Source of the DNA: DATJJW01 sp035491935
GTDB taxonomy: Bacteria > Pseudomonadota > Alphaproteobacteria > ATCC43930 > CGMCC-115725
Direction of reading: 5' to 3'
DNA: 64,000 nt
Assembly: GCA_035491935.1 (NCBI GenBank)
Contig: DATJJW010000187.1
Coordinates: 3,494 to 67,493 of the forward strand
This document shows, piece after piece, positions 8,356 through 17,003 of this stretch; position 1 is the stretch's first letter; each line of letters opens with the position of its first letter. A program made the position numbers and the translations under genes. A model generated the notes under the pieces. It searched no databases. It was not told the origin of the DNA and was given only the letters and a program-made list of their open reading frames with translations.

Positions 8356-9927
8356 TCAGTCGACGACGACCTCGACCAAGGTCGGATGGCTGGCGGCGAA
8401 AGACTTCGCCAGCGCCGCATCGAGCGTCGCGGCATTCTCGACACGGGTCGCCTCGATGCCTTGGCCGCGGGCCAGGGCGCAGAAATCGATCTCGGGCAGA
8501 TCGGTGCCGACCGTGCGCTGCAAGCCGAACTGCCGGCCGAATTTGACCAAGGCCTCGTAGCGCCCGTTCTTGACGATGACGAAGCTGATCGAAAGGCCGA
8601 GCTGGGCCGCGGACCACAAGCCCTGGATAGCATACATCGCCGAGCCGTCGCCGAGCAGGGCAATGATCTTCTCGTCCGGCCGGCCGAGCGCCACGCCGAT
8701 CGCCGCCGGCAGGCCATGGCCGAGGCCGCCGCTGGCACAGGTGTAGAAACCGTCGCGCTCCACGACCGGCAGGTAGTCGTGCATCGCCCCGCGCGAGGAC
8801 GGCGCCTCCTCGACGATGACGGATTTCCTGGGACGAAGGGCCGCGATCTGCTGCAGGAGATAGGCGTCGCTGAGGACACGGCCGTCGAGATGCGCCGGCT
8901 TCGGCCTGACCGCCGGCACCTCGCGCCGGTGCGGCTCCGGCCCGTCGAGCAGCGCCTCGATGCCGCGCTTCAAATGGGTGACGATCGCCGTACCCCCCGG
9001 CGCCCAAGCGGCCTGCGCCGGATGGTCGACCAGATACCAAAGGGCTGCGCCTTCCGGCGTATGCGGGCCGAAGCCTTCGACGTGATAGAGGGATAGCGGA
9101 CCGCCCAGTACCAGGATCAAGTCGTGTCCGGCCAGGGCCGCGACGATCTTCTCGCGAACCGGCAAGAGGAAGCCGGCAAAGAGCGGATGATCCTCCGGAA
9201 AGCTGCTGCGCGCCGAAAACGGCGCCACCCAGACGCGTGCGCGGTGGCGCTCCGCCAACTGGATGACCTCATCCCAGGACTCGTCGCGCGCGACGCCGGC
9301 ACCGAGGACCAGGACAGGGTTCTTGGCTTGCGCCAACGCCTCGGCCGCCTGAGCCAGGAGTGCGGCATCGCCCGATACCGACGCGGACACGCGGCGGGCG
9401 GGCAGCAACGGGCAGCGGCGATCCCAATCATCCACCGGTACCGAGATGAAGACGGGGCCGCGCGGTGGCTGCATCGCGATGTAATAGGCGCGGGCGATCG
9501 CCGCCGGCACATCCTCGGCGCGCGCCGGCTCATTCGCCCATTTGACATAGGGCTTCGGGAAATCGACCGCCTGCTCGGCGAACAGGAACGGCTCGTAAGG
9601 CAGGATGGAGCGCGCCTGCTGGCCGGCCGTCACGATCAGCGGCGTCTGGTTCTTGTAGGCGGTGAAGAGATTGCCCAGCGCATGCCCCACGCCGGCCGCC
9701 GAATGCAGGTTGACGAAGGCGGCGTTGCGCGTCGCCTGGGCATAGCCGTCGGCCATGCCGAGCACGACCGATTCCTGCAGGCCCAGCACATAACGCAGGT
9801 CATCCGGGAAGTCGCGGAACATCGGCAACTCGGTTGAGCCGGGATTGCCGAAGATCGTGTCGATCCCGAAGGAGCGCAGCAATGCGATGGTCGCATCCCG
9901 AACCGTAGTCGCCATCTGATCGGACAT
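8356..9927 (-). CDS. mdlC: Benzoylformate decarboxylase-like ThDP enzyme
   Basis: 523 residues from the ATG at 9927, which is preceded by AGGGGG at good spacing. Family knowledge: benzoylformate decarboxylase converts phenylglyoxylate to benzaldehyde and CO2 with thiamine diphosphate and Mg2+. The key residues of the Pseudomonas putida enzyme are kept: Ser31 in NPGSTE, Glu52 in GLQES, His75 in NLHSAAG (equivalent to Ser26, Glu47, His70), and a His in LYHVEG matching His281. The ThDP/Mg motif is GDGSAMY followed by KNGRY. It is the first gene of the operon with the aldehyde dehydrogenase and transporter. No mandelate racemase or dehydrogenase lies nearby, so the 2-oxo acid may enter from elsewhere, or the true substrate may be a related aryl 2-oxo acid. 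Confidence 0.88.
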   Translation of the reverse strand: MSDQMATTVRDATIALLRSFGIDTIFGNPGSTELPMFRDFPDDLRYVLGLQESVVLGMADGYAQATRNAAFVNLHSAAGVGHALGNLFTAYKNQTPLIVTAGQQARSILPYEPFLFAEQAVDFPKPYVKWANEPARAEDVPAAIARAYYIAMQPPRGPVFISVPVDDWDRRCPLLPARRVSASVSGDAALLAQAAEALAQAKNPVLVLGAGVARDESWDEVIQLAERHRARVWVAPFSARSSFPEDHPLFAGFLLPVREKIVAALAGHDLILVLGGPLSLYHVEGFGPHTPEGAALWYLVDHPAQAAWAPGGTAIVTHLKRGIEALLDGPEPHRREVPAVRPKPAHLDGRVLSDAYLLQQIAALRPRKSVIVEEAPSSRGAMHDYLPVVERDGFYTCASGGLGHGLPAAIGVALGRPDEKIIALLGDGSAMYAIQGLWSAAQLGLSISFVIVKNGRYEALVKFGRQFGLQRTVGTDLPEIDFCALARGQGIEATRVENAATLDAALAKSFAASHPTLVEVVVD

Positions 9928-9990
9928 ATTGCCCCCTTCCCTTGCCTTACCTGTTGGCATTCACATTCTTGCCATTCGCCCATACGTTCC

Positions 9991-10019
9991 ATTGCAAGGT
10001 TTAAGAAAAGTCATATCAA
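9991..10019 (-). promoter_or_regulatory. Candidate promoter of the decarboxylase operon
   Basis: On the minus strand TTGATA (10019-10014) and TGCAAT (9996-9991) are spaced by 17 bp. The -35 element lies inside the LysR-type dyad, so regulator binding would directly affect polymerase access. Confidence 0.4.
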
Positions 10020-10033
10020 ATCATTATGACTTT
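10007..10033. promoter_or_regulatory. Second copy of the LysR-type operator dyad
   Basis: AAAGTCATA (10007-10015), nine bases, TATGACTTT (10025-10033). Arms and spacing are identical to the dyad at the lysR start, while the 9-bp spacers differ, as expected if only the arms are under selection. It lies 80 bases upstream of the decarboxylase ATG. Confidence 0.75.
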
Positions 10034-10504
10034 AGGCTTCTGGCTCTGGATTCCAATTGGGATGTCGAGGCGCGTTTGACGATCCTCCCCGTAGCTTCGG
10101 TTTGCCACCCAGGGCGGAAAAGCGGAGTCCCACCCATGAGGCCCGCAGGTCTGTAGATCGGTCGCGACCGATAGTCTGGCGGACTGCCCCAAAAATCGGC
10201 AGAAAACCGCTCTTTTCGCCCCTTGAGAGGCTGTGACCACCCGGCCCGACGCAAAAAAAACGTCATAAGATGCGAGAGTTCTTTACTTCCCTTGATCCCG
10301 CATGGCAGGTTTTCCTTCGAGCAGCCTGAGGTAGCATCCGATTTGCATAAAGCAGATGCAACAATTCACGCCCATTATCCTCTGCCAGGCCTCGATCTGC
10401 TTCGAGACCGCCGTGCCGCGGAGAGGCTCCGCGGATATATGCCCGTCCCCGCCCGACCGACCTGGCCCTAGAACGCCGTTCCGAGCTTTCTTCTCCGAGG
10501 TGCC

Positions 10505-11428
10505 ATGGAATATTTCCTCCAACAGCTCATCAATGGCCTGACCCTCGGGGCGATATACGGGCTGATCGCCATCGGTTACACGATGGTCTACGGCATCGTC
10601 GGCATGATCAACTTCGCCCATGGCGATATTTTCATGGTCGGCGCCTTCATCTCGCTGATCTGCTTCCTGCTGCTGGGGCCGCTGGGCGGCCCGCTGACCG
10701 CCGTGCTGGGCATCCTGCTCGTACTGGCGGTCACCATGGTCTTCACCGCAGTCTATGGCTGGGCGGTCGAGAATGTCGCCTACCGGCCCTTGCGCGGTTC
10801 CTTCAAGCTGGCGCCGCTGATCAGCGCCATCGGCATGTCGATCTTCCTCGAGAATTACGTCCAGCTGACCCAGGGCGCGCGGCCGAAGCCCCTGCTGCCC
10901 GTGCTGCCGCAGCAGCCCCTCATCCTGATGCATGACGCCAATGGCGGCGACGTCCAGGTCACCGTGCTGCAAATCCTGATCTGGGTGATGACCGTGGCGC
11001 TGATGCTCATCTTCACCTACATGATTCAATATACCTCGCTCGGCCGCAGCCAGCGTGCCTGCGAGCAGGACAGCACCATGGCCTCGCTGCTCGGCGTCAA
11101 TGTCGACCGCACCATTTCGCTGACCTTCGTCATCGGCGCGGCGCTCGCCGCGGTCGCCGGCCTGATGTTCAACCTCTATTACGGCGTGATCGATTTCTTC
11201 ATCGGCTTCGCCATTGGCACGAAGGCCTTCACCGCCGCCGTGCTAGGCGGCATCGGCTCGCTGCCCGGCGCCATGCTGGGCGGCATGCTGATCGGCCTGA
11301 TCGAGGTGTTCTGGGGCGGTTACTTCACCACCGAATACAAGGATGTCGCGGTCTTCGTGATCCTGGTCCTGGTGCTGATCTTCCGCCCGACCGGGCTATT
11401 GGGCCGGCCGGAAATCGAGAAGGTCTGA
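10505..11428 (+). CDS. livH: Branched-chain amino acid ABC transporter permease LivH
   Basis: 307 residues. An inner-membrane permease of the high-affinity branched-chain amino acid (HAAT) family. It opens with [32 protein letters not shown] (given here as the 5' membrane block, residues about 5-37), followed by NFAHGD, the conserved LivH N-terminal signature. Later it has [16 protein letters not shown] and ends [15 protein letters not shown], the usual C-terminus. About eight membrane segments are visible. The start ATG follows TCCGAGG. The stop overlaps the livM start by one base. First gene of livH-M-G-F-small membrane protein-J. Confidence 0.95.
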   Translation: MEYFLQQLINGLTLGAIYGLIAIGYTMVYGIVGMINFAHGDIFMVGAFISLICFLLLGPLGGPLTAVLGILLVLAVTMVFTAVYGWAVENVAYRPLRGSFKLAPLISAIGMSIFLENYVQLTQGARPKPLLPVLPQQPLILMHDANGGDVQVTVLQILIWVMTVALMLIFTYMIQYTSLGRSQRACEQDSTMASLLGVNVDRTISLTFVIGAALAAVAGLMFNLYYGVIDFFIGFAIGTKAFTAAVLGGIGSLPGAMLGGMLIGLIEVFWGGYFTTEYKDVAVFVILVLVLIFRPTGLLGRPEIEKV

Positions 11429-12780
11429 TGACGACCGAGCCGAAATCCGCGCAATCGTCCCAGCCGCGCGCCCAATCGCGGTCATTGGCCGCCGAGATCC
11501 TGATCGATGCCGGCTTGAGCGCCTTCGTGGCGCTGGTCCTGGCGCTGCCCATCGTCGGCATCGAGACCAGGCAGGGCCAGTTCCATCTCGGGCTGGTGAC
11601 ACATTGGGACCATGTCGCCTATGTCGTGATCGGCACCTTCCTGGTCCGGCTGGCCGTGCTGGCGGCCAGGAGCTACCGCCAAGCCCGCGAGGTGGCGCAG
11701 CGCGAACAGCACAAAGGCAATCCCAAGCGGGTCTCCTGGCTTGCCAAATACGCCACCTGGTTCGGCATCGCCGGGTTCGCCGTCGCGGTGATCCTGCCCT
11801 TCGTGTCGAGCAACTACATCATCGATCTCGGCACTTCCGTGCTGATCTACGTCATGCTCGGCTGGGGCCTCAACATCGTGGTTGGGCTGGCGGGCCTGCT
11901 CGATCTCGGATATGTCGCCTTCTACGGCGTCGGCGCCTACACGGTGGGCCTGCTGTCGACCGATTTCAACTTCACCTTCTGGGAATGCCTGCCGCTGGCC
12001 GGCATCATCGCCGCCTTCTTCGGCATCGTGCTGGGCTTCCCCGTGCTGCGGCTGCGCGGCGACTACCTCGCCATCGTGACGCTGGGCTTCGGCGAGATCA
12101 TCCGGATCATCCTGCTCAACTGGCAGGTCGTGACCAACGGCCCGAACGGCATCAACGACATCCCGCGCCCGACCCTGTTCGGCCTGGTCTTCCAGGCTTC
12201 CGCGCCGGAAGGCCAGACGACCTTCGCCGATTTCTTCCATATCGACTTCAGCCCGTCGCAACGCCTGATCTTTCTATATTTCGTCATCCTGGTGCTGGCG
12301 CTGATCACTAATTTCTTCACCCTGCGCATGCGCCGCCTGCCGGTCGGGCGCGCCTGGGAGGCCTTGCGCGAGGACGAAATCGCCTGCCGCGCCATGGGCA
12401 TCAACGCTACCAACATCAAGCTTTCGGCCTTCGCCATGGGCGCGATGTTCGGCGGCTTCGCCGGCGCCTTCTTCGCAACGCGGCTGGGCTTCATCAGCCC
12501 GGAAAGCTTCACCTTCGCGGAATCGGCAACCATTCTCGCCATCGTCGTGCTGGGCGGCATGGGCAGCCAGCTGGGCGTGGTGCTGGCCGCCGTCATCCTG
12601 GTGACCTTCCCCGAGATCTTCCGCCCCTTCGCCGATTACCGCATGCTGCTGTTCGGCGCGGCGATGGTGACGATCATGGTCGTGCGGCCCCGTGGGCTGC
12701 TGGCGTTCCGCAAGCCGACGCTCCTGCTCAGGCGTAAAGCCGACGAGGGCATCGAGATCTCGCGGGAGGCGGCCCCATGA
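11428..12780 (+). CDS. livM: Branched-chain amino acid ABC transporter permease LivM
   Basis: 450 residues, longer than many LivM proteins because of an N-terminal region of about 110 residues with two extra hydrophobic segments (about 25-45 and 65-80) and a basic stretch before the core. The core shows [25 protein letters not shown], then the EAA-like permease loop [26 protein letters not shown], and ends [13 protein letters not shown], all typical. It pairs with LivH to form the membrane channel. The ATG overlaps the livH stop (ATGA) and the stop overlaps the livG start, so the three genes are translationally coupled. Confidence 0.94.
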   Translation: MTTEPKSAQSSQPRAQSRSLAAEILIDAGLSAFVALVLALPIVGIETRQGQFHLGLVTHWDHVAYVVIGTFLVRLAVLAARSYRQAREVAQREQHKGNPKRVSWLAKYATWFGIAGFAVAVILPFVSSNYIIDLGTSVLIYVMLGWGLNIVVGLAGLLDLGYVAFYGVGAYTVGLLSTDFNFTFWECLPLAGIIAAFFGIVLGFPVLRLRGDYLAIVTLGFGEIIRIILLNWQVVTNGPNGINDIPRPTLFGLVFQASAPEGQTTFADFFHIDFSPSQRLIFLYFVILVLALITNFFTLRMRRLPVGRAWEALREDEIACRAMGINATNIKLSAFAMGAMFGGFAGAFFATRLGFISPESFTFAESATILAIVVLGGMGSQLGVVLAAVILVTFPEIFRPFADYRMLLFGAAMVTIMVVRPRGLLAFRKPTLLLRRKADEGIEISREAAP

Positions 12781-13649
12781 CCCTCGACCGCTACGACCAG
12801 CAGGGCCGGCCGCCGCTCCTGGAGATCGAGCATCTGACCATGCGCTTCGGCGGCCTGCTCGCGATCAACGATCTCAACTTCACCGCCTATCAGAGCGACA
12901 TCACCGCGATCATCGGCCCGAACGGCGCCGGCAAGACCACGGTGTTTAACTGCCTGACCGGCTTCTACAAGCCGACCATCGGCCGGCTGACCATGCATAC
13001 GCCGGACGGCAAGACGCATCTCCTGGAGCGGATGGAAGGGTTCCGTATCTGCCGTGTCGCCAAGATCGCCCGCACCTTCCAGAACATCCGCCTCTTCGCC
13101 GGCATGACGCTGCTGGAGAATTTGATCGTTGCCCAGCACAACGTGCTGATGAAGGCGTCGGCCTTCTCCATCGCGGGCTTGCTGCACCTGCCCCGCTATA
13201 CCAAGGCCGAGAAGGAGGCGATCGAGCTCGCCCGCTTCTGGCTGGGCAAGATGAAGCTGCTCGACCGTGCCGATGAGCCGGCGGGCAGCCTGCCCTACGG
13301 CGCGCAACGCCGGTTGGAGATCGCTCGCGCCATGTGCACCAAGCCGGCGCTGCTTTGCCTGGACGAGCCGGCTGCCGGCCTCAACCCGGCGGAATCGCTC
13401 GAACTCAACATGCTGCTGCGCATGATCCGCGACGAGCAGCGGGTCGGCATCCTGCTGATCGAGCACGATATGAGCGTCGTCATGAACATCTCCGACCACA
13501 TCGTCGTGCTGGATTACGGCAAGAAGATCTCCGACGGCACGCCCGAGGATGTCCGCAACGATCCCGCGGTCATCAAGGCCTATCTCGGCGAAGAGGAGCA
13601 TGAGGCCCTGCCGAAGGTCGTGGCCCGAGACGTCGGCATGGAGCCCTGA
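12777..13649 (+). CDS. livG: Branched-chain amino acid ABC transporter ATP-binding protein LivG
   Basis: 290 residues. Cytosolic ATPase of the Liv importer. Walker A is GPNGAGKTT at residues 47-55, the signature motif is the LivG-type [15 protein letters not shown], Walker B is [13 protein letters not shown], and the switch His lies in [12 protein letters not shown] LivG-specific insertion between Walker A and the signature (about residues 75-170) contains [22 protein letters not shown] overlaps the livM stop by four bases. The C-terminal extension after the ABC fold is about 25 residues, as usual. Confidence 0.95.
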   Translation: MTLDRYDQQGRPPLLEIEHLTMRFGGLLAINDLNFTAYQSDITAIIGPNGAGKTTVFNCLTGFYKPTIGRLTMHTPDGKTHLLERMEGFRICRVAKIARTFQNIRLFAGMTLLENLIVAQHNVLMKASAFSIAGLLHLPRYTKAEKEAIELARFWLGKMKLLDRADEPAGSLPYGAQRRLEIARAMCTKPALLCLDEPAAGLNPAESLELNMLLRMIRDEQRVGILLIEHDMSVVMNISDHIVVLDYGKKISDGTPEDVRNDPAVIKAYLGEEEHEALPKVVARDVGMEP

Positions 13650-13653
13650 TCCC

Positions 13654-14370
<717 letters not shown>

Positions 14371-14372
14371 CG

Positions 14373-14729
14373 ATGGACATGTTCGGCACCACCTGGCCGG
14401 TCTTCATCGGCCTCACGGTCGTCCTGTTCGGCTGGGCCGGCTGGTCGACCGGCAATGCGCTGGCCATCACCTGGCGGCCGATGTGGCAGCTCCTGCCCTA
14501 CGGGTTGCTGCTCGCGGCCGGCGACCGTTTCTTCGATTACGCCCTGTTCCAGAACGATCTGCTGTCGCCGCTCGGCTACGTTTTGTCGGCAATCGTCATT
14601 TTCCTGTTCTCGATAGCGTCATACCGCATGGCGCTAACACGCAAGATGGTGTTGCAATATCCGTGGCTCTACGAGCGAGCGGGGCCCTTCGCCTGGCGCG
14701 AACGCCCAAGCGTGAGGATTGCCGTTTGA
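14373..14729 (+). CDS. Small membrane protein of the Liv operon (DUF6867-like)
   Basis: 118 residues. Three hydrophobic segments (about 9-24, 40-52 and 65-85) followed by a basic cytosolic tail. Trp and Phe are frequent near the membrane borders. It starts two bases after the livF stop and precedes the binding-protein gene by 109 bases, so it is part of the operon. I recall small proteins of this kind beside Liv genes in alphaproteobacteria under a DUF6867 label, but that family assignment is from memory. No function can be stated; an accessory or stabilising subunit of the importer is a guess from position. Confidence 0.75.
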   Translation: MDMFGTTWPVFIGLTVVLFGWAGWSTGNALAITWRPMWQLLPYGLLLAAGDRFFDYALFQNDLLSPLGYVLSAIVIFLFSIASYRMALTRKMVLQYPWLYERAGPFAWRERPSVRIAV

Positions 14730-14838
14730 CCGGCCGCCTTCGGCCGATGCTTCGGTTCTGTACCGGCCCAGAATATCGGACCGGTGTCGTGACCCCCAAA
14801 CGGGGGATGGTCAACTTGACGAACGGGAGTGTGGCACG

Positions 14839-15960
14839 ATGAAAAGGAAAACAATGATCATGGCCGCCGCCGGCGCCATGATGATCGCCAGCGGCGCCGC
14901 CAAGGCCGACATCCTGATCGGCTTCCAAGGACCGCTGACCGGCTCCAACGCCGCGTTCGGCGATCAGATGAAGCGTGGCTTCGATCAGGCGGTCAAGGAC
15001 ATCAACGCCGCCGGCGGCGTCCTCGGCCAGAAATTGTCGCCGAACGCGCAGGACGACGCCTGCGATCCGAAACAGGCGGTCGCGGCGGCCAACAAGCTGG
15101 CTTCCGCCAATGTCGTCTTCGTCGATGGCGGCTTCTGCTCCGGCTCCTCGATCCCGGCCTCGGCCGTCTATGCCGATGCCGGTATCCTGCAGATTTCGCC
15201 GGCCTCGACCAATCCGGCCCTGACCGATGACGCCGCCAAGAAGGGCTGGAACAACGTCTATCGCGTCTGCGGCCGCGACGACCAGCAGGGTGGCGTCGCC
15301 GGGGCATATCTGGCGGCCCATTTCAAGAGCAAGCCGATCGCCATCATCGACGACAAGTCGACCTACGGCAAAGGCTTGGCGGACGAGACCCGCAAGACCT
15401 TGAACAAGGCCGGCGTCAAAGAGGCGATGGACGAGCAGATCACCGCCGGCGACAAGGATTTCAGCGCGCTGATCTCCAAGATGAAAGCGAAGCACATCGC
15501 CGCGATCTATTTCGGCGGCTATGTCACCGAGGCCGGCCTGATCACTCGCCAGGCGAATGAGCAGGGCCTGAAGGCGGTCCTGATGTCGGGCGATTCCATG
15601 CCGACCCAGGATTTCTGGCAGATCACCGGCTCCGCCGGCAGCGGCACGCTGTTCACCTTCAATCCGGATCCGATGGCCAGCCCCTCGGCGAAGAAGATCG
15701 TCGACGAGTTCTCGGCCGGCGGCTTCAAGCCGGAGGGCTACACGCTCTACAGCTACGCGACCGTGCAGATCTTCGCCCAGGCCGCGACGGCCGCGAAGTC
15801 GACCAAGCTCACCGATGTCGCGAAGAAGATGCACAGCATGACGTTCCACACCGTGCTGGGCGACATCAAGTTCGACAAGAAGGGCGACCCGATGGGCAGC
15901 GGCTACGTCGTCTGGGAATGGGGGAACGGCAGCTACGCGATGTTGCCCAAGCAGGGCTGA
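14839..15960 (+). CDS. livJ: Branched-chain amino acid ABC transporter substrate-binding protein
   Basis: 373 residues. A signal peptide of about 23 residues ends at SGAAKA-D, so the mature protein is periplasmic. The mature start DILIGFQGPLTGSNAAFGDQMKRG is the type I binding-protein (Leu/Ile/Val) signature. Cysteines in NAQDDACDPK and GGFCSGSS match the conserved pair of the LivJ family, and residues STNPALTD are near the ligand site. The ATG at 14839 has GGGAG upstream. It closes the livHMGF operon and may also have its own leader, as a stem-forming stretch (GACCCCCaaacGGGGG) lies just before it. Ligand preference cannot be read precisely. Confidence 0.95.
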   Translation: MKRKTMIMAAAGAMMIASGAAKADILIGFQGPLTGSNAAFGDQMKRGFDQAVKDINAAGGVLGQKLSPNAQDDACDPKQAVAAANKLASANVVFVDGGFCSGSSIPASAVYADAGILQISPASTNPALTDDAAKKGWNNVYRVCGRDDQQGGVAGAYLAAHFKSKPIAIIDDKSTYGKGLADETRKTLNKAGVKEAMDEQITAGDKDFSALISKMKAKHIAAIYFGGYVTEAGLITRQANEQGLKAVLMSGDSMPTQDFWQITGSAGSGTLFTFNPDPMASPSAKKIVDEFSAGGFKPEGYTLYSYATVQIFAQAATAAKSTKLTDVAKKMHSMTFHTVLGDIKFDKKGDPMGSGYVVWEWGNGSYAMLPKQG

Positions 15961-15967
15961 CAGCGGC

Positions 15968-16018
15968 GGATCGGGACGGCTTCAGGCCGATACGGCCTGA
16001 AGCCCGACTCCCGATCCG
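15968..16018 (+). terminator. Long hairpin after livJ
   Basis: A perfect 12-bp stem, GGCTTCAGGCCG (15978-15989) with CGGCCTGAAGCC (15993-16004) around a 3-base loop. An outer pairing GGATCGGGA/TCCCGATCC extends it. It begins seven bases after the livJ stop. There is no T run, so it may protect the mRNA 3' end rather than terminate alone. Confidence 0.6.
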
Positions 16019-16128
16019 ATTTAAAACAGCGGAACCTGGCCCGCGAGGCTGCCCTGTTCTCCGGGCGGCCTTTCGGCCGGAATGGCGATGTCTGGCCGAG
16101 CCCCTGTGAGGAATCGCGCCGCACAAAG

Positions 16129-16163
16129 AAAAAGCCCGGTGGGCCATGCCATCGGGCTTTTTT
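16129..16163. terminator. Bidirectional rho-independent terminator between livJ and the MucR gene
   Basis: Left arm GCCCGGTGG (16134-16142), six-base loop, right arm CCATCGGGC (16149-16157), flanked by A5 before and T6 after. The symmetric A/T tails allow termination of both convergent transcripts. Confidence 0.8.
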
Positions 16164-16208
16164 CGTCATCCAGGCCGTCGCCTCTGGAGCGGCACTCCGA
16201 GATCGGCC

Positions 16209-16628
16209 TCAGCGGCCAGCCCCCTTGCCAAGGCCGATCTGCTTGGCGAAGGCCGAACGCTGAGCGGCGTAGTTGGGCGCGACCATCGGATAATCGGCCG
16301 CCAGCCCCCATTTCGCCCGATACTCGTCGGGGGTCATGTTGTAGGTCGAACGAAGGTGACGCTTCAGCGTCTTCAGTTTCTTTCCGTCCTCCAAACAAAT
16401 CAAATAGTCCGGCGTGATAGACTTCTTGATGGAAATCGCCGGTTTCGCTACTTCGGCCTTCACCTCGATCACGGCAGATTCGAGAGATTTCAGAGCTTTG
16501 AAGACGCTGGCGATCACCTCATTAAGGCGACCATGCGGCAAGTTATTATTTTTTACATAGGCGGCCACGACATTAGCCGTCATACGCATCAAGCCGTTTT
16601 CTCTGGTCTTGTCTTCAAGCTTGATCAT
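16209..16628 (-). CDS. Ros/MucR-family transcriptional regulator
   Basis: 139 residues. The C-terminal half carries the Ros/MucR DNA-binding domain: ITPDYLICLEDGKKLKTLKRHL, then TYNMTPDEYRAKWGLAADYPMVAPNYA. Ros has a zinc-binding Cys-X2-Cys...His arrangement; here the second Cys position is Asp (CLED), a variant known in some rhizobial members. The N-terminal half has the family's helical oligomerisation region, with a hydrophobic VVAAYVKNNNL start. MucR proteins are H-NS-like regulators of surface, motility and virulence genes in alphaproteobacteria; this role is from the family, not from the context. The gene stands alone, convergent with livJ. Confidence 0.93.
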   Translation of the reverse strand: MIKLEDKTRENGLMRMTANVVAAYVKNNNLPHGRLNEVIASVFKALKSLESAVIEVKAEVAKPAISIKKSITPDYLICLEDGKKLKTLKRHLRSTYNMTPDEYRAKWGLAADYPMVAPNYAAQRSAFAKQIGLGKGAGR

Positions 16629-16671
16629 ATGGAAAGGCCCTTCCTGAGGGTAATAAAAATCTGCTTTTGTA

Positions 16672-16698
16672 TTTATAGAAGCAAACTAAACATGTCAA
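16672..16698 (-). promoter_or_regulatory. Candidate promoter of the MucR-family gene
   Basis: On the minus strand a perfect TTGACA (16698-16693) and TATAAA (16677-16672) are separated by 15 bp. The hexamers are excellent but the spacing is two bases short of optimal. The predicted start is about 40 bases upstream of the ATG. Confidence 0.5.
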
Positions 16699-16883
16699 CG
16701 GACGCCATCTATAGCCAAATGCTTGCGTTTTTAAGCAGTAGTCGGCGTAGCCAGCTCCAGTGACGACCTGCATTCGCGGGGTCGGCTACAGTCACATCGG
16801 CGCGCACCCAGCTCGGGATCATGCGCTCTGACATAAGACGAAGTCGTAGAAACCCCTGAGAACACCACCTGCCCAAGCCGCTG

Positions 16884-16898
16884 TTAATTAACGTTTAA
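16884..16898. promoter_or_regulatory. CtrA-type binding site TTAA-N7-TTAA
   Basis: TTAA (16884-16887), seven bases, TTAA (16895-16898), a perfect match to the alphaproteobacterial CtrA consensus. A third overlapping TTAA sits at 16888. It is 105 bases before the start of the EAL-like gene and on the far side of the MucR gene promoter. In this GC-rich DNA a chance match in a promoter is unlikely but possible. Confidence 0.55.
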
Positions 16899-17003
16899 AG
16901 AGTGCTTGCCATAGTCCGGTATACGGTGCCTCGGGAGGACACGAAATATGTCTTCCCGTATGCCCGCTTCCCATACCAACCGTAGCCATTGTGGGGGATT
17001 GAG

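Larger units (their letters stand above)
9928..10504. other. 577-bp intergenic region between the decarboxylase and Liv operons
   Basis: No convincing gene. From left to right it holds the decarboxylase leader and promoter, the second LysR-type dyad (10007-10033), a perfect 16-bp palindrome ATCGGTCGCGACCGAT (10157-10172), an A8 run at about 10251-10259, and a hairpin with 8-bp stem CCGCGGAG/CTCCGCGG (10416-10434) about 70 bases before livH. The short open frames here lack codon bias and Shine-Dalgarno sites. Confidence 0.6.
16629..17003. other. 375-bp AT-richer divergent intergenic region (MucR gene / EAL-like gene)
   Basis: No gene seen. It contains the candidate promoter of the MucR-family gene (16672-16698) and a CtrA-type site (16884-16898). 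The stretch 16650-16740 is clearly richer in A and T than its surroundings, which suits MucR-type autoregulation, since these proteins favour AT-rich targets. Confidence 0.55.

Noticed and set aside
6611..8560. 649-codon plus-strand open frame
   Set aside because: It runs antisense to the aldehyde dehydrogenase and the ends of two neighbours, which are clear enzymes.
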